Source: Pseudomonas fluorescens (GTDB lineage Bacteria > Pseudomonadota > Gammaproteobacteria > Pseudomonadales > Pseudomonadaceae). Taken from it: a stretch of 64,000 nt of DNA. The stretch covers positions 186,001 to 250,000 of the forward strand of contig NZ_CABVHJ010000001.1 in the NCBI RefSeq assembly GCF_902497745.1. The letters run 5' to 3'. Made by a program: the position numbers and the translations under genes. Position 1 is the first letter of the stretch; the number at the start of each line of letters is the position of its first letter. The notes below the pieces were generated by a model. That model ran no database searches and was not told the origin of the DNA. It saw only the letters and a list, made by a program, of their open reading frames with translations. Of this stretch, positions 56,694-64,000 are shown piece by piece.

Positions 56694-58031
56694 TTACAGG
56701 TTGTAGCCGCGTTCGTTGTGTTGTGCCAGATCAAGGCCGACCGACTCTTCTTCTTCGGTCACACGCAGACCCATCACAGCGTCGAGTACCTTGAGGATGA
56801 TGAAGGTGACGATCGCGGTGTAGATCACCGTGAAGCCCACACCTTTGACCTGAATCCACACTTGCGCACCGATATCGGTCACGGTGCCGAAGCCACCCAG
56901 AGCCGGAGCTGCGAACACACCGGTGAGGATCGCGCCGAGGATACCGCCGATACCGTGTACGCCGAAGGCGTCCAGGGAATCGTCATAACCGAGTTTGCGT
57001 TTCAGCGTGGTAGCGCAGAAGAAGCACACTACGCCCGCCGCCAGACCAATCACCAGCGCGCCCATCGGGCCCACGGTGCCGGCAGCCGGAGTGATTGCTA
57101 CCAGACCGGCAACCACACCCGAAGCGATGCCCAGTGCACTTGGCTTGCCGTGGGTAACCCACTCGGCAAACATCCAGCCCAGTGCCGCAGCAGCAGTAGC
57201 GATCTGAGTGACCAGCATCGCCATGCCGGCGGTGCCGTTGGCCGCCGCAGCGGAACCGGCGTTGAAGCCGAACCAGCCGACCCACAGCATCGCCGCGCCC
57301 ATCAGGGTGTAACCGAGGTTGTGCGGAGCCATCGGGGTGGTCGGGAAGCCTTTACGCTTGCCCAATACCAGGCAGGCAATCAGACCGGCGACACCGGCGT
57401 TGATGTGCACCACGGTGCCGCCGGCGAAGTCGAGTACGCCCCAGTCCCACATCAGGCCGCCGTTGCCGGACCAGACCATGTGCGCGATCGGTGCATAAAC
57501 CAGGGTGAACCAGATGCCCATGAAGATCAGCATCGCGGAGAACTTCATCCGCTCGGCGAACGCACCGACGATCAGCGCCGGGGTGATGATCGCGAAGGTC
57601 ATCTGGAAGGTGATGAACACCGCCTCAGGGAACAAAGCCGCTGGGCCGGTCAGGCTCGAAGGCGTGACACCGGCAAGGAACGCCTTGCCCATGCCGCCGA
57701 AGAACGAGTTGAAGTTGACGACGCCCTGCTCCATGCCGGTGGTGTCGAACGCAATGCTGTAGCCATAAATGACCCACAGGATGCTGATCAGACCGGTAAT
57801 GGCGAAGCACTGCATCATCACGGAAAGAATGTTTTTCGAGCGAACCATGCCGCCGTAGAACAGCGCCAGGCCGGGGATGGTCATGAACAGCACGAGGGCT
57901 GTCGAGGTGAGCATCCAGGCAGTGTCGCCGGAATTGAGGACCGGGGCCGCCACTTCGTCTGCCGCCATTGCAAGGCTTGGCATTACGATGGACAACAGGG
58001 CTCCTAGCCCTGCGAATTTACGCAGAGTCAT
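56694..58031 (-). CDS. amtB: Ammonium transporter AmtB
   Basis: A trimeric inner-membrane ammonium channel of 445 residues. A cleavable signal peptide (to about residue 23) precedes eleven membrane helices; landmarks are ALFYGGMVRSKNILSVMMQ, DFAGGTVVHINAGVAGL with the first pore His, and DAFGVHGIGGILGA with the second. The cytoplasmic tail LRVTEEEESVGLDLAQHNER carries the GlnK-binding end. It lies 38 nt after glnK in one operon. Confidence 0.97.
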   Translation of the reverse strand: MTLRKFAGLGALLSIVMPSLAMAADEVAAPVLNSGDTAWMLTSTALVLFMTIPGLALFYGGMVRSKNILSVMMQCFAITGLISILWVIYGYSIAFDTTGMEQGVVNFNSFFGGMGKAFLAGVTPSSLTGPAALFPEAVFITFQMTFAIITPALIVGAFAERMKFSAMLIFMGIWFTLVYAPIAHMVWSGNGGLMWDWGVLDFAGGTVVHINAGVAGLIACLVLGKRKGFPTTPMAPHNLGYTLMGAAMLWVGWFGFNAGSAAAANGTAGMAMLVTQIATAAAALGWMFAEWVTHGKPSALGIASGVVAGLVAITPAAGTVGPMGALVIGLAAGVVCFFCATTLKRKLGYDDSLDAFGVHGIGGILGAILTGVFAAPALGGFGTVTDIGAQVWIQVKGVGFTVIYTAIVTFIILKVLDAVMGLRVTEEEESVGLDLAQHNERGYNL

Positions 58032-58069
58032 ATTGTTTTCTCCTGGGGCGTTGGGGTTTGTGGCGGCGT

Positions 58070-58594
<525 letters not shown>

Positions 58595-58822
58595 ATGGGT
58601 CGAAGGTGACTAAGCAGAAAGCTTGCCATCTCGCCAAAATCCCCTGATTTCAATCCCTTGGCCGCTGCCGCAAGCCATCCCGTGCAGAAGGCACAGCGGA
58701 TACGCACAACAACGGTGCGTCGCCGTCCGTCCGCCTGCGCGAAAAGCGTGCATCCCTGACCACGAGATTGACTATAGACACTGCGTGATACACTGCCGGC
58801 CATTGTTTCCAGGACATCCACC

Positions 58823-59083
58823 ATGCTCGCGCCCAAAGACTTCCTCGACGCCCTGAGCGGCACCGCCTCCCGCCTGTTCAGCGGCGACACCCCGCTGCCA
58901 AAAGCCGAAATCGAAAGCCAGTTCAAGATGCTGCTGCAAAGTGCCTTCAGCAAACTCGATCTGGTCAGCCGTGAAGAGTTTGATAGCCAGATGGTTGTGT
59001 TGGCGCGTACTCGCGCCCGCCTCGAAAGCCTCGAAGCCAAAGTCGCCGAGATGGAAGCCAAGCTGACACCGCCCGCCGAATAA
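58823..59083 (+). CDS. ubiK: Ubiquinone biosynthesis accessory factor UbiK
   Basis: An 86-residue protein (BMFP/YqiC family). It has an amphipathic start MLAPKDFLDALSGTASRLF, a middle SREEFDSQM and a C-terminal coiled coil (VVLARTRARLESLEAKVAEM). It joins the soluble Ubi complex in E. coli and helps late steps of ubiquinone synthesis. In related genomes comM follows it directly; here a 2.9 kb accessory insert separates them. Confidence 0.92.
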   Translation: MLAPKDFLDALSGTASRLFSGDTPLPKAEIESQFKMLLQSAFSKLDLVSREEFDSQMVVLARTRARLESLEAKVAEMEAKLTPPAE

Positions 59084-59093
59084 CGCGCGCCCC

Positions 59094-59130
59094 CTGTAAG
59101 AGCTGCCGAAGGCTGCGATCTTTTGATCTC
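59094..59130. repeat. Dispersed repeat fragment at the left island border
   Basis: CTGTAAGAGCTGCCGAAGGCTGCGATCTTTTGATCT-type sequence directly after ubiK, a repeat that I know from other pseudomonad intergenic regions and unrelated to the REP family. It marks the switch from conserved to accessory DNA. Confidence 0.6.
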
Positions 59131-59241
59131 CAGCCCTTCAACCATCCCGGCAACGTCCTACAACCTGAATGACCGCCGTCCGATTGCGCCGAAAAGCCCA
59201 GGTTTCTAAGCTCACCCGATGCTGAATATTCAGCAGCGGGT

Positions 59242-59264
59242 TTGGCGACCTGGATCGAATTTGA
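59242..59264 (+). promoter_or_regulatory. Upstream antisense target pair a1/b1
   Basis: TTGGCGA (59242-59248) and GAATTTGA (59257-59264) are complementary to two segments of the structured RNA at 59312-59387 (a' TCGCCAA and b' TCGAATTC; b1 needs one G-U pair). The same pair recurs downstream at 59398-59437. Confidence 0.6.
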
Positions 59265-59311
59265 CGCAATGCAACTAAATTCACAGAGAGGTTTTTTCTC
59301 TCAACGAGTTA

Positions 59312-59387
59312 TGGCGGCTTTGCGTGGGAGACCTCAGGGTCTGCCGGTTTCGAATTCACCGGTTCGCCAACCCGCGCTTAGCTGCCA
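59312..59387 (+). ncRNA. C4-like antisense RNA ahead of a BRO-N gene
   Basis: A 76-nt segment that folds as a closed junction: TGGCGGCT pairs with AGCTGCCA (outer stem), GCGTGGG with CCCGCGC, and two hairpins, AGACC/GGTCT (59330-59342) and CCGGT/ACCGG (59344-59362). The loop TCGAATTC (59350-59357) and the unpaired TCGCCAA (59364-59370) are complementary to GAATTCGA at 59430-59437 and TTGGCGA at 59398-59404, and also to a second pair upstream. GAATTCGA lies 10 nt before the BRO-N start, over its ribosome site. The C4 RNAs of phages P1/P7 are 77 nt long with two such segments and paired target sites controlling an antirepressor. Fold and pairing are seen; the function is inferred. Confidence 0.75.
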
Positions 59388-59397
59388 CCCTTTTCGT

Positions 59398-59437
59398 TTG
59401 GCGACGAACAGAAGCAGTTTTCTTCACTTGAATTCGA
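59398..59437 (+). promoter_or_regulatory. Downstream antisense target pair a2/b2 over the BRO-N ribosome site
   Basis: TTGGCGA (59398-59404) and GAATTCGA (59430-59437) match the a' and b' segments of the C4-like RNA in the reverse-complement sense and in the correct order. b2 overlaps the GAGAA ribosome site of the gene at 59448, so pairing would block translation. Confidence 0.6.
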
Positions 59438-59447
59438 GAACTGAACC

Positions 59448-59969
59448 ATGGACGAAAACTACCTGACACCTAACATCTTCACCCGCCACAAACTCCCCCT
59501 CCACGCCCTCCTCATCCAGAACCAACCCTGGTTCTGCGCCCGAGACCTGAGCCGCCTGCTGCACATCTACCTCAATGAACGAATGCTGCGAAAACTCGAC
59601 CCAGACCAATACCAAACCCACAAAACCTTGATCCACAACCAGATCGAAAACACCCTGCTGATCAGCGAATCAGGCATCTACGCCCTCCTCGTCTACCACT
59701 ACTGCCCCGAATACCGAGCGCTGCGTGAATGGATCACCCACCAAGTCATCCCCACCCTGCGCGACGCCCAACACCCCACCACAAGCGAACGCCCACACCT
59801 CAGCTTGCTCAGTTGGCCGGACATGACGTTGAGTTTGTTGCACTGGAATAACCAGCCGTGGATACGGTTACAAGATGTGCCGCAGATGATGGTGGAACGG
59901 GAACAGACCAAGCGCCCAATGACGGGGCCATGGTGGAAAAGAGCTTCGCGAATGCTGCAATCGCTATAA
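59448..59969 (+). CDS. BRO-N domain protein (phage antirepressor-like)
   Basis: A 173-residue protein with an N-terminal Bro-N domain at residues 10-110 (PLHALLIQNQPWFCARDLSR, TLLISESGIYALLVYHY, REWITHQVIPTLR). The remaining 60 residues repeat part of the same fold loosely (SLLHWNNQPWIRLQDVPQMM). Bro-N domains bind DNA in phage antirepressors and baculovirus BRO proteins. It is preceded by a C4-like antisense RNA, which in P1 controls the antirepressor. No other phage genes are nearby, so this looks like a domesticated or relic module. Its end overlaps the convergent HigA-like gene by 6 nt. Confidence 0.87.
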   Translation: MDENYLTPNIFTRHKLPLHALLIQNQPWFCARDLSRLLHIYLNERMLRKLDPDQYQTHKTLIHNQIENTLLISESGIYALLVYHYCPEYRALREWITHQVIPTLRDAQHPTTSERPHLSLLSWPDMTLSLLHWNNQPWIRLQDVPQMMVEREQTKRPMTGPWWKRASRMLQSL

Positions 59970-60233
59970 ACCCGCATGCCGGAGCTGGGCCCTGCGCAAA
60001 TCGTAAGTCGATTGTAGATTCATCCAGAACTCAGGCGTAGTGTTGAGATAAGTGGCAAGGCTGATTGCCAGATCGGCGCAGATCCCGAGCTGGCATTTCA
60101 CAAGCTTTTCGATCTCACTTTCGGGCCATTTCGTGGGCATGGCCAGATCCATGACAGTCATGCCCAACGGCTCCATGAATTCCTTATTCAGAACCTCGCC
60201 CGGATGAATCGGGCGCATACCATTGCGGTCCAT
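59964..60233 (-). CDS. HigA-family antitoxin, without a visible toxin partner
   Basis: An 89-residue XRE-type protein with the HigA signature MRPIHPGEVLNKEFMEPLGM, the helix-turn-helix TVMDLAMPTKWPESEIEKL and the end TTPEFWMNLQSTYDLRRAQ. HigA normally follows and represses a RelE-like HigB toxin gene; on this strand the 200 bp upstream (60234-60434) encode nothing like HigB. The motif after LGM is altered from the usual pattern, so it may be diverged. The ATG at 60233 is followed by a second ATG at 60218 that could also be used. Confidence 0.8.
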   Translation of the reverse strand: MDRNGMRPIHPGEVLNKEFMEPLGMTVMDLAMPTKWPESEIEKLVKCQLGICADLAISLATYLNTTPEFWMNLQSTYDLRRAQLRHAGL

Positions 60234-60434
60234 TTTTCGCCTCCAGAGGCTGCATTGAGTGGCCAAACTGGAGCATCCGACTCCGCGATACAAGACCGTC
60301 GAAACCCTTTCGCCGACGTCCTACAACTATTAGGGCATAGCCCTACAAACATCAGAGTCTGCGCCCAGTTACGCAGCCCTTACGCATGTCATTACATTGG
60401 CAAACGAAATACGCCCATCAAAATGGAGGTATCT

Positions 60435-60605
60435 GTGAAGGATAAGAAGAGGAAGGAAAAGCTATTTCAGATTGTTGATTTGCACCTCGAAGCACTCCGT
60501 TTGGCTGGGGATATGTCAGCCAACCAACGGCGATTTATTGAAGTTGCTGTTACATGTGGGCCAGCGCTTGAGCCAAGCGGCGCGCTGGCCGGTAGAAGGT
60601 CCTGA
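60435..60605 (+). CDS. 56-residue protein, copy 1 of a small paralogous pair
   Basis: A GTG-started 56-residue protein (first codon 60435) with GGAGG five bases before it. It is basic at the N-terminus (KDKKRKEK) and has a C-terminal block SANQRRFIEVAVTCG ... LEPSGALAG. It aligns gap-free with the protein at 61634-61804, which fixes the start: 24 of 56 positions are identical, including K2, K4, K5, K7, EAL-L at 19-23 and SA-QR-F--VA-T-G in the middle. No known domain is recognised. A terminator follows at once, so it is transcribed alone. Confidence 0.75.
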   Translation: MKDKKRKEKLFQIVDLHLEALRLAGDMSANQRRFIEVAVTCGPALEPSGALAGRRS

Positions 60606-60613
60606 GTGAAAAA

Positions 60614-60645
60614 TAAAAAAGGCGTCCATAGGACGCCTTTTTTTG
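60614..60645 (+). terminator. Terminator after 56-residue protein, copy 1
   Basis: GGCGTCC-ATA-GGACGCC with A-run before and T-run after, 9 nt after the stop codon. Confidence 0.88.
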
Positions 60646-61062
60646 TTCGGAGGAATAGTCGCAGCGATTCTTTAGCTCCTGACTTCACGGCCTTGGGTTC
60701 AGAATCCGACAGGCTAGCCCGTCGTCACTACTTCAGAGAAACCAGCTTTCTCTGCTGCCAAAAATGCGGGGGAGCTTTTGCTGGTGCCCAGTCCCGACGA
60801 ATGCGCAGTTGCAGTCCTCGAACGTGAGGATCCTTCAGTACCGCTCAGGAGTCAAAGCTCATTTACGATCGAGAGCAGCGCAAAACCCTCATCCATGCCG
60901 GTATAAAGTATTGCCTCTCCGCCCTCTCACCCCCTGAACTGGCCATCTCCAACGTCCTTCACTAACGCAAGCACAGTCCTACGAGGACCGTCCCCTACGT
61001 CTGATTACGTAAGCATCAATGCCTTCGATATCGTCTGCAGATTGATCCCACAGAACAAGACG
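60646..61062. other. 417-bp stretch with no supported gene
   Basis: Only short chance frames are present. The segment has weak similarity between GTCC-T-AC motifs at 60952-60996 and stretches at 59155-59165 and 60325-60335 that precede other island genes, possibly remains of a shared upstream element. Promoter for the GNAT gene must lie near its right end. Confidence 0.4.
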
Positions 61063-61599
61063 ATGCGAAGAAAAGGCAAAGGTACCGAACTTCGAAATCA
61101 GACACTCAAATCTGAATCCCGAAAACTCGCACATCAAACAATGTCCATGGACCCAGAAGCCCTGGCAGCTGGAGTTGATGCTCTATCACTCAGGATCGAT
61201 CCGATTACTCCAGTAGCAATCAACGCATTCCACCAGTGGACCGGCCCCGTTGGGTATCCATGGGACGCTGTTTTGGACTGGAAGACCAAAGATGCAAAAG
61301 GGCTGGACTTGGCGTTCTGGTACGAAGAAGAACTGTGCGGACTGTGCTACGCAACGCCGCGAAGAAGCACGATCTGCATGAAAATCGTCCTTTTGCAGGG
61401 ACACACCTGCAAGACGAATACCTTGCGGGGCTGGATCGCTCCGATGGCATTGCTGACAACAGAGTTCTACGCCCGGAAGCTGGGGTGCACGCAAATCGAA
61501 GTACAAGAGCCAGATTCAGGTGCCATCCCTTACTATCAAACGCTGGGATTTTATTTTGATACAACCGGTCGCCTTGTCTTTCCATTGGACGACCAATAA
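61063..61599 (+). CDS. GNAT-like N-acetyltransferase
   Basis: A 178-residue protein. The first 45 residues are basic and helical (KGKGTELRNQTLKSESRKL); the core has GNAT-style strands (DLAFWYEEELCGLCYATP) and an ending EVQEPDSGAIPYYQTLGF, the motif that closes the acetyl-CoA fold. The R/Q-x-x-G-x-G/A loop is not obvious, so activity is uncertain. The ATG at 61063 was taken over a TTG at 61042. It is 34 nt before copy 2 of the 56-residue protein and is likely co-transcribed with it. Some GNAT proteins are toxins of toxin-antitoxin pairs; that reading is speculative here. Confidence 0.7.
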   Translation: MRRKGKGTELRNQTLKSESRKLAHQTMSMDPEALAAGVDALSLRIDPITPVAINAFHQWTGPVGYPWDAVLDWKTKDAKGLDLAFWYEEELCGLCYATPRRSTICMKIVLLQGHTCKTNTLRGWIAPMALLTTEFYARKLGCTQIEVQEPDSGAIPYYQTLGFYFDTTGRLVFPLDDQ

Positions 61600-61633
61600 G
61601 ATCGAATCAAGCATCCCGGCACGTGAGGTGTTT

Positions 61634-61804
61634 ATGAAGCAGAAGAAACAGAAAACCCAACCGGCACGGGTTTCCAAACCGGGTACCGAGGCACTCGGAT
61701 TACCGGACAGAGTTTCAGCCAGTCAGCGGCATTTTCTGAAAGTGGCCGCGACCTATGGCAAGGAAATGGAGCCCGATGGTTGGCTCGCCGGTGGTGGAAC
61801 CTGA
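61634..61804 (+). CDS. 56-residue protein, copy 2 of a small paralogous pair
   Basis: A 56-residue protein with basic N-terminus (MKQKKQKTQ) and block SASQRHFLKVAATYG followed by MEPDGWLAGG. GAGGTGTTT before the ATG mirrors GAGGTATCT before copy 1. Its gap-free match with the protein at 60435-60605 shows that both are real genes and under selection at the shared positions. It follows the GNAT gene by 34 nt and ends before a terminator. Function unknown; size and genetic position fit an antitoxin or a binding partner of the GNAT protein. Confidence 0.78.
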   Translation: MKQKKQKTQPARVSKPGTEALGLPDRVSASQRHFLKVAATYGKEMEPDGWLAGGGT

Positions 61805-61812
61805 GTACCGCA

Positions 61813-61841
61813 AAAATGACCGCCTGACAGGCGGTTTTTTT
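61813..61841 (+). terminator. Terminator after 56-residue protein, copy 2
   Basis: ACCGCC-TGACA-GGCGGT with a T-run, 14 nt after the stop codon. It marks the right end of island transcription. Confidence 0.88.
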
Positions 61842-61976
61842 ATGCCTGAGAATTAGTGTCTTCAGCAACATCCAGTGAAGGTTCGCCCTTAAAACTGTCC
61901 GACCAACGCCCTCTCCCCCGACTACCCTTCCAAAAACCCGCAGGAAGCGGCCCCCGATTCAGCTCAAGGAACGACC

Positions 61977-63470
61977 ATGTCCCTCTCCATCGTCCACAGC
62001 CGCGCCCAGATTGGCGTGGAAGCCCCCGCTGTTACCGTCGAAGTTCATCTGGCCAACGGTCTGCCGTCGCTGACCATGGTCGGTCTGCCCGAGGCGGCGG
62101 TGAAGGAGAGCAAGGATCGGGTGCGCAGCGCGATCATCAATTCCGGGCTGCAGTTTCCGGCGCGGCGGATCACTTTGAATCTGGCGCCGGCGGATCTGCC
62201 CAAGGATGGCGGGCGGTTTGATCTGGCGATTGCCTTGGGGATTCTGTCGGCGAGTGTGCAGGTGCCGTGTCTGACGCTGGACGATGTGGAATGTCTGGGA
62301 GAGTTGGCATTGTCCGGCGCAGTAAGGGCGGTGCGCGGGGTGTTGCCGGCAGCGTTGGCCGCGCGCAAGGCGGGTCGTGCGCTGGTGGTGCCGCGGGCGA
62401 ATGCCGAGGAGGCCTGCCTGGCTTCGGGGTTGAAGGTGTTTGCGGTGGATCATTTGCTGGAGGCGGTGGCGCATTTCAATGGGCATACGCCGGTTGAGCC
62501 CTATGTCTCCGACGGACTGATGCATGCCAGCAAGCCTTATCCCGACTTGAATGAAGTGCAGGGGCAAGTGGCGGCGAAACGGGCATTGCTGATTGCTGCT
62601 GCGGGTGCCCATAACCTGCTGTTTAGTGGGCCGCCGGGAACGGGTAAGACATTACTGGCCAGTCGATTACCGGGACTGTTGCCACCGCTGGCCGAGAGTG
62701 AAGCACTGGAGGTGGCGGCGATTCAGTCCGTCGCCAGTGGCGCACCACTGACCCATTGGCCGCAGCGTCCCTTCCGTCAACCGCACCACTCTGCCTCCGG
62801 GCCGGCACTGGTCGGCGGCAGTTCGAAACCGCAACCCGGTGAGATCACCCTCGCCCACCATGGCGTGCTGTTTCTCGATGAGCTGCCGGAGTTTGATCGC
62901 AAGGTATTGGAGGTTTTACGCGAGCCTTTGGAGTCCGGACATATCGTCATAGCCCGGGCGAAGGATCGCGTGCGCTTTCCGGCACGTTTCCAGTTGGTCG
63001 CGGCGATGAATCCTTGCCCTTGTGGATATCTTGGCGAGCCAAGCGGCAAGTGCTCGTGCACACCGGACATGGTGCAGCGCTATCGCAACAAGCTATCGGG
63101 GCCTTTGCTGGATCGGATTGATCTGCACCTGACGGTGGCGCGGGAAGCGACGGCGTTGAACCCGCAGGTGAAGCCTGGAGAAGACAGCGCCAGCGCCGCA
63201 GCGTTGGTGGCCGAAGCTCGCGAACGACAGCAAAAGCGTCAAGGCTGTGCCAATGCATTTCTCGATCTGCCAGGACTGAAAAAACACTGCAAGTTATCCA
63301 CAGCCGATGAGAAATGGTTGGAATCAGCCTGTGAAAGGCTGACGCTATCGCTGCGCTCGGCACACCGGCTACTCAAGGTCGCCCGCACTCTGGCAGACCT
63401 TGAGCAAGTCGATGCAATCAAACGCGAACACTTGGCAGAGGCGCTGCAATACCGGCCGGCGACACCTTAA
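61977..63470 (+). CDS. comM: ComM/YifB Mg-chelatase-like AAA ATPase
   Basis: A 497-residue hexameric helicase-like ATPase. In naturally competent bacteria ComM promotes branch migration during integration of incoming DNA. The N-terminal Lon-like domain shows GVEAPAVTVEVHLANGLPS and GLPEAAVKESKDRVR; the AAA core has Walker A GPPGTGKT, Walker B LFLDELPEF and the Mg-chelatase LPARFQLVAAMNPCPCGYLG-type block (RFQLVAAMNPCPCG). A four-Cys zinc site (CPCG ... CSC) is visible. It follows the island; its stop overlaps the next gene by 4 nt. Confidence 0.95.
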   Translation: MSLSIVHSRAQIGVEAPAVTVEVHLANGLPSLTMVGLPEAAVKESKDRVRSAIINSGLQFPARRITLNLAPADLPKDGGRFDLAIALGILSASVQVPCLTLDDVECLGELALSGAVRAVRGVLPAALAARKAGRALVVPRANAEEACLASGLKVFAVDHLLEAVAHFNGHTPVEPYVSDGLMHASKPYPDLNEVQGQVAAKRALLIAAAGAHNLLFSGPPGTGKTLLASRLPGLLPPLAESEALEVAAIQSVASGAPLTHWPQRPFRQPHHSASGPALVGGSSKPQPGEITLAHHGVLFLDELPEFDRKVLEVLREPLESGHIVIARAKDRVRFPARFQLVAAMNPCPCGYLGEPSGKCSCTPDMVQRYRNKLSGPLLDRIDLHLTVAREATALNPQVKPGEDSASAAALVAEARERQQKRQGCANAFLDLPGLKKHCKLSTADEKWLESACERLTLSLRSAHRLLKVARTLADLEQVDAIKREHLAEALQYRPATP

Positions 63471-64000
63471 TGTTCGGTCAGATCAACCAACCGCGTCTGC
63501 CGCACTTCGGTCTCGCGCCCCGCCTGAATTTCGGTCACGCGCTTCAAAGCGTTATCCACGGCGCCCTTGTCTGCAAGCAGGCTGTAGCTGATCTGGAATT
63601 GTTTGTGTTCCTTCGGTGCAATGGTCGGCACCAGATTCAGCGGACGCTGATAGCGACGGTTGTAGGAAAAACTGGTGCCCGGCTCCAGCCCCGTGACATA
63701 GCCCTGCCCTTGCGTATCGGTGTTTTTCCACAGGGAGAACACCGGCAACTGCTGGGTATTGAAGCCGACAGAAACACCGAGGCTGCCTGCCTTGTTATGC
63801 AGAACAGTCAGGGTTTCGCCTTTGGCGTCGGCGTAAGGCACGACGTTATAGACGGTTTCGTCGTAGTCCTTGGTCGGCGCGCGATAGGTCTGCCAGTCGG
63901 CCAGATCACCCTTGGCCTTGTCGTTGAACGGCGACACTTGTTTTACCGGCGCAGCAAAACGGGCGCCCTGCTCAAGGAACGGCGTACTGAAATTGCTGTG
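63467..64000 (-). CDS. Aldose 1-epimerase-like (DUF4432) protein, 5' part outside the window
   Basis: The last 177 residues of a gene that continues beyond 64000; the frame is open to the edge, with HSNFSTPFLEQGARFAAPVK as its first visible text, so the GTG at 63937 is internal. The C-terminal galactose-mutarotase-type fold is suggested by VYNVVPYADAKGETLTVLHN, PVFSLWKNTDTQGQGYVTGL and LEPGTSF, the pattern of the DUF4432 family. The substrate is probably a sugar or sugar acid. It is convergent with comM, overlapping by 4 nt. Confidence 0.75.
   Translation of the reverse strand, partial: HSNFSTPFLEQGARFAAPVKQVSPFNDKAKGDLADWQTYRAPTKDYDETVYNVVPYADAKGETLTVLHNKAGSLGVSVGFNTQQLPVFSLWKNTDTQGQGYVTGLEPGTSFSYNRRYQRPLNLVPTIAPKEHKQFQISYSLLADKGAVDNALKRVTEIQAGRETEVRQTRLVDLTEH

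Noticed and set aside
60234..60434. Possible HigB toxin gene upstream of the HigA-like gene
   Set aside because: All frames on the minus strand are broken and none resembles the RelE fold.

Overview
The window is about 60% GC chromosomal DNA from a Pseudomonas of the fluorescens group. Three things point there: a block of Pseudomonas-specific genes (algP, algQ, algR, hemX/hemY, sutA, cyaA-rnk), gene order that matches what I recall of the P. aeruginosa PA5235-PA5290 region, and many copies of the GTGGGAGCGAGCxTGCTCGCGAA palindromic REP element typical of this group. No tRNA, rRNA, CRISPR array, insertion sequence or integrase was seen.

Layout. 1-1415: the 3' end of a DNase (HNH) bacteriocin and its immunity gene. 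1423-11700: a small TonB-domain protein, a secreted histidine phosphatase, glpT, chaC, a flavin/ferredoxin-type reductase overlapping ubiD, an acyltransferase-SGNH protein, rho and trxA. 11821-15631: a polar amino acid ABC transporter with a divergent FCD/GntR regulator. 15839-20855: ppx and ppk convergent, then hemB. 21063-25272: a DedA protein, elbB, yaiI and a cytochrome-FTR1 iron permease. 25531-30303: an envelope lipoprotein operon (two tandem paralogues, a YcfL-like protein, an LpoB-like protein and a second LpoB/CsgG-like protein). 30384-36313: a LysE exporter, a small MscS channel, an ABC-F ATPase, the histone-like AlgP and an FKBP isomerase. 36373-42762: algQ, dsbB, hemY, hemX, hemD, hemC and algR, all on the minus strand. 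43235-49375: argH, a glutathione S-transferase, two small conserved proteins and class I adenylate cyclase. 49382-55434: rnk and cyaY on one strand; lptM-lysA-dapF-DUF484-xerC-yigB on the other. 55624-58408: sutA, a YjbQ protein and glnK-amtB. 58823-64000: ubiK, a 2.9 kb accessory island, comM, and the end of an aldose-epimerase-like gene cut by the window edge.

Most of the window is conserved housekeeping DNA. The less ordinary parts are: (1) 59242-59969 in the island between ubiK and comM, where a 76-nt structured RNA with two antisense segments, each complementary to one site upstream and one downstream, precedes a BRO-N gene, an arrangement like the C4 antisense RNA of phages P1/P7; (2) two 56-residue paralogues that align without a gap, on either side of a GNAT acetyltransferase gene in the same island; (3) the decayed remains of the sensor kinase gene algZ directly upstream of an intact algR; (4) the duplicated lipoproteins beside LpoB-type genes. 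REP pairs sit in at least eight intergenic spaces, including a hybrid element and an enlarged variant present twice.
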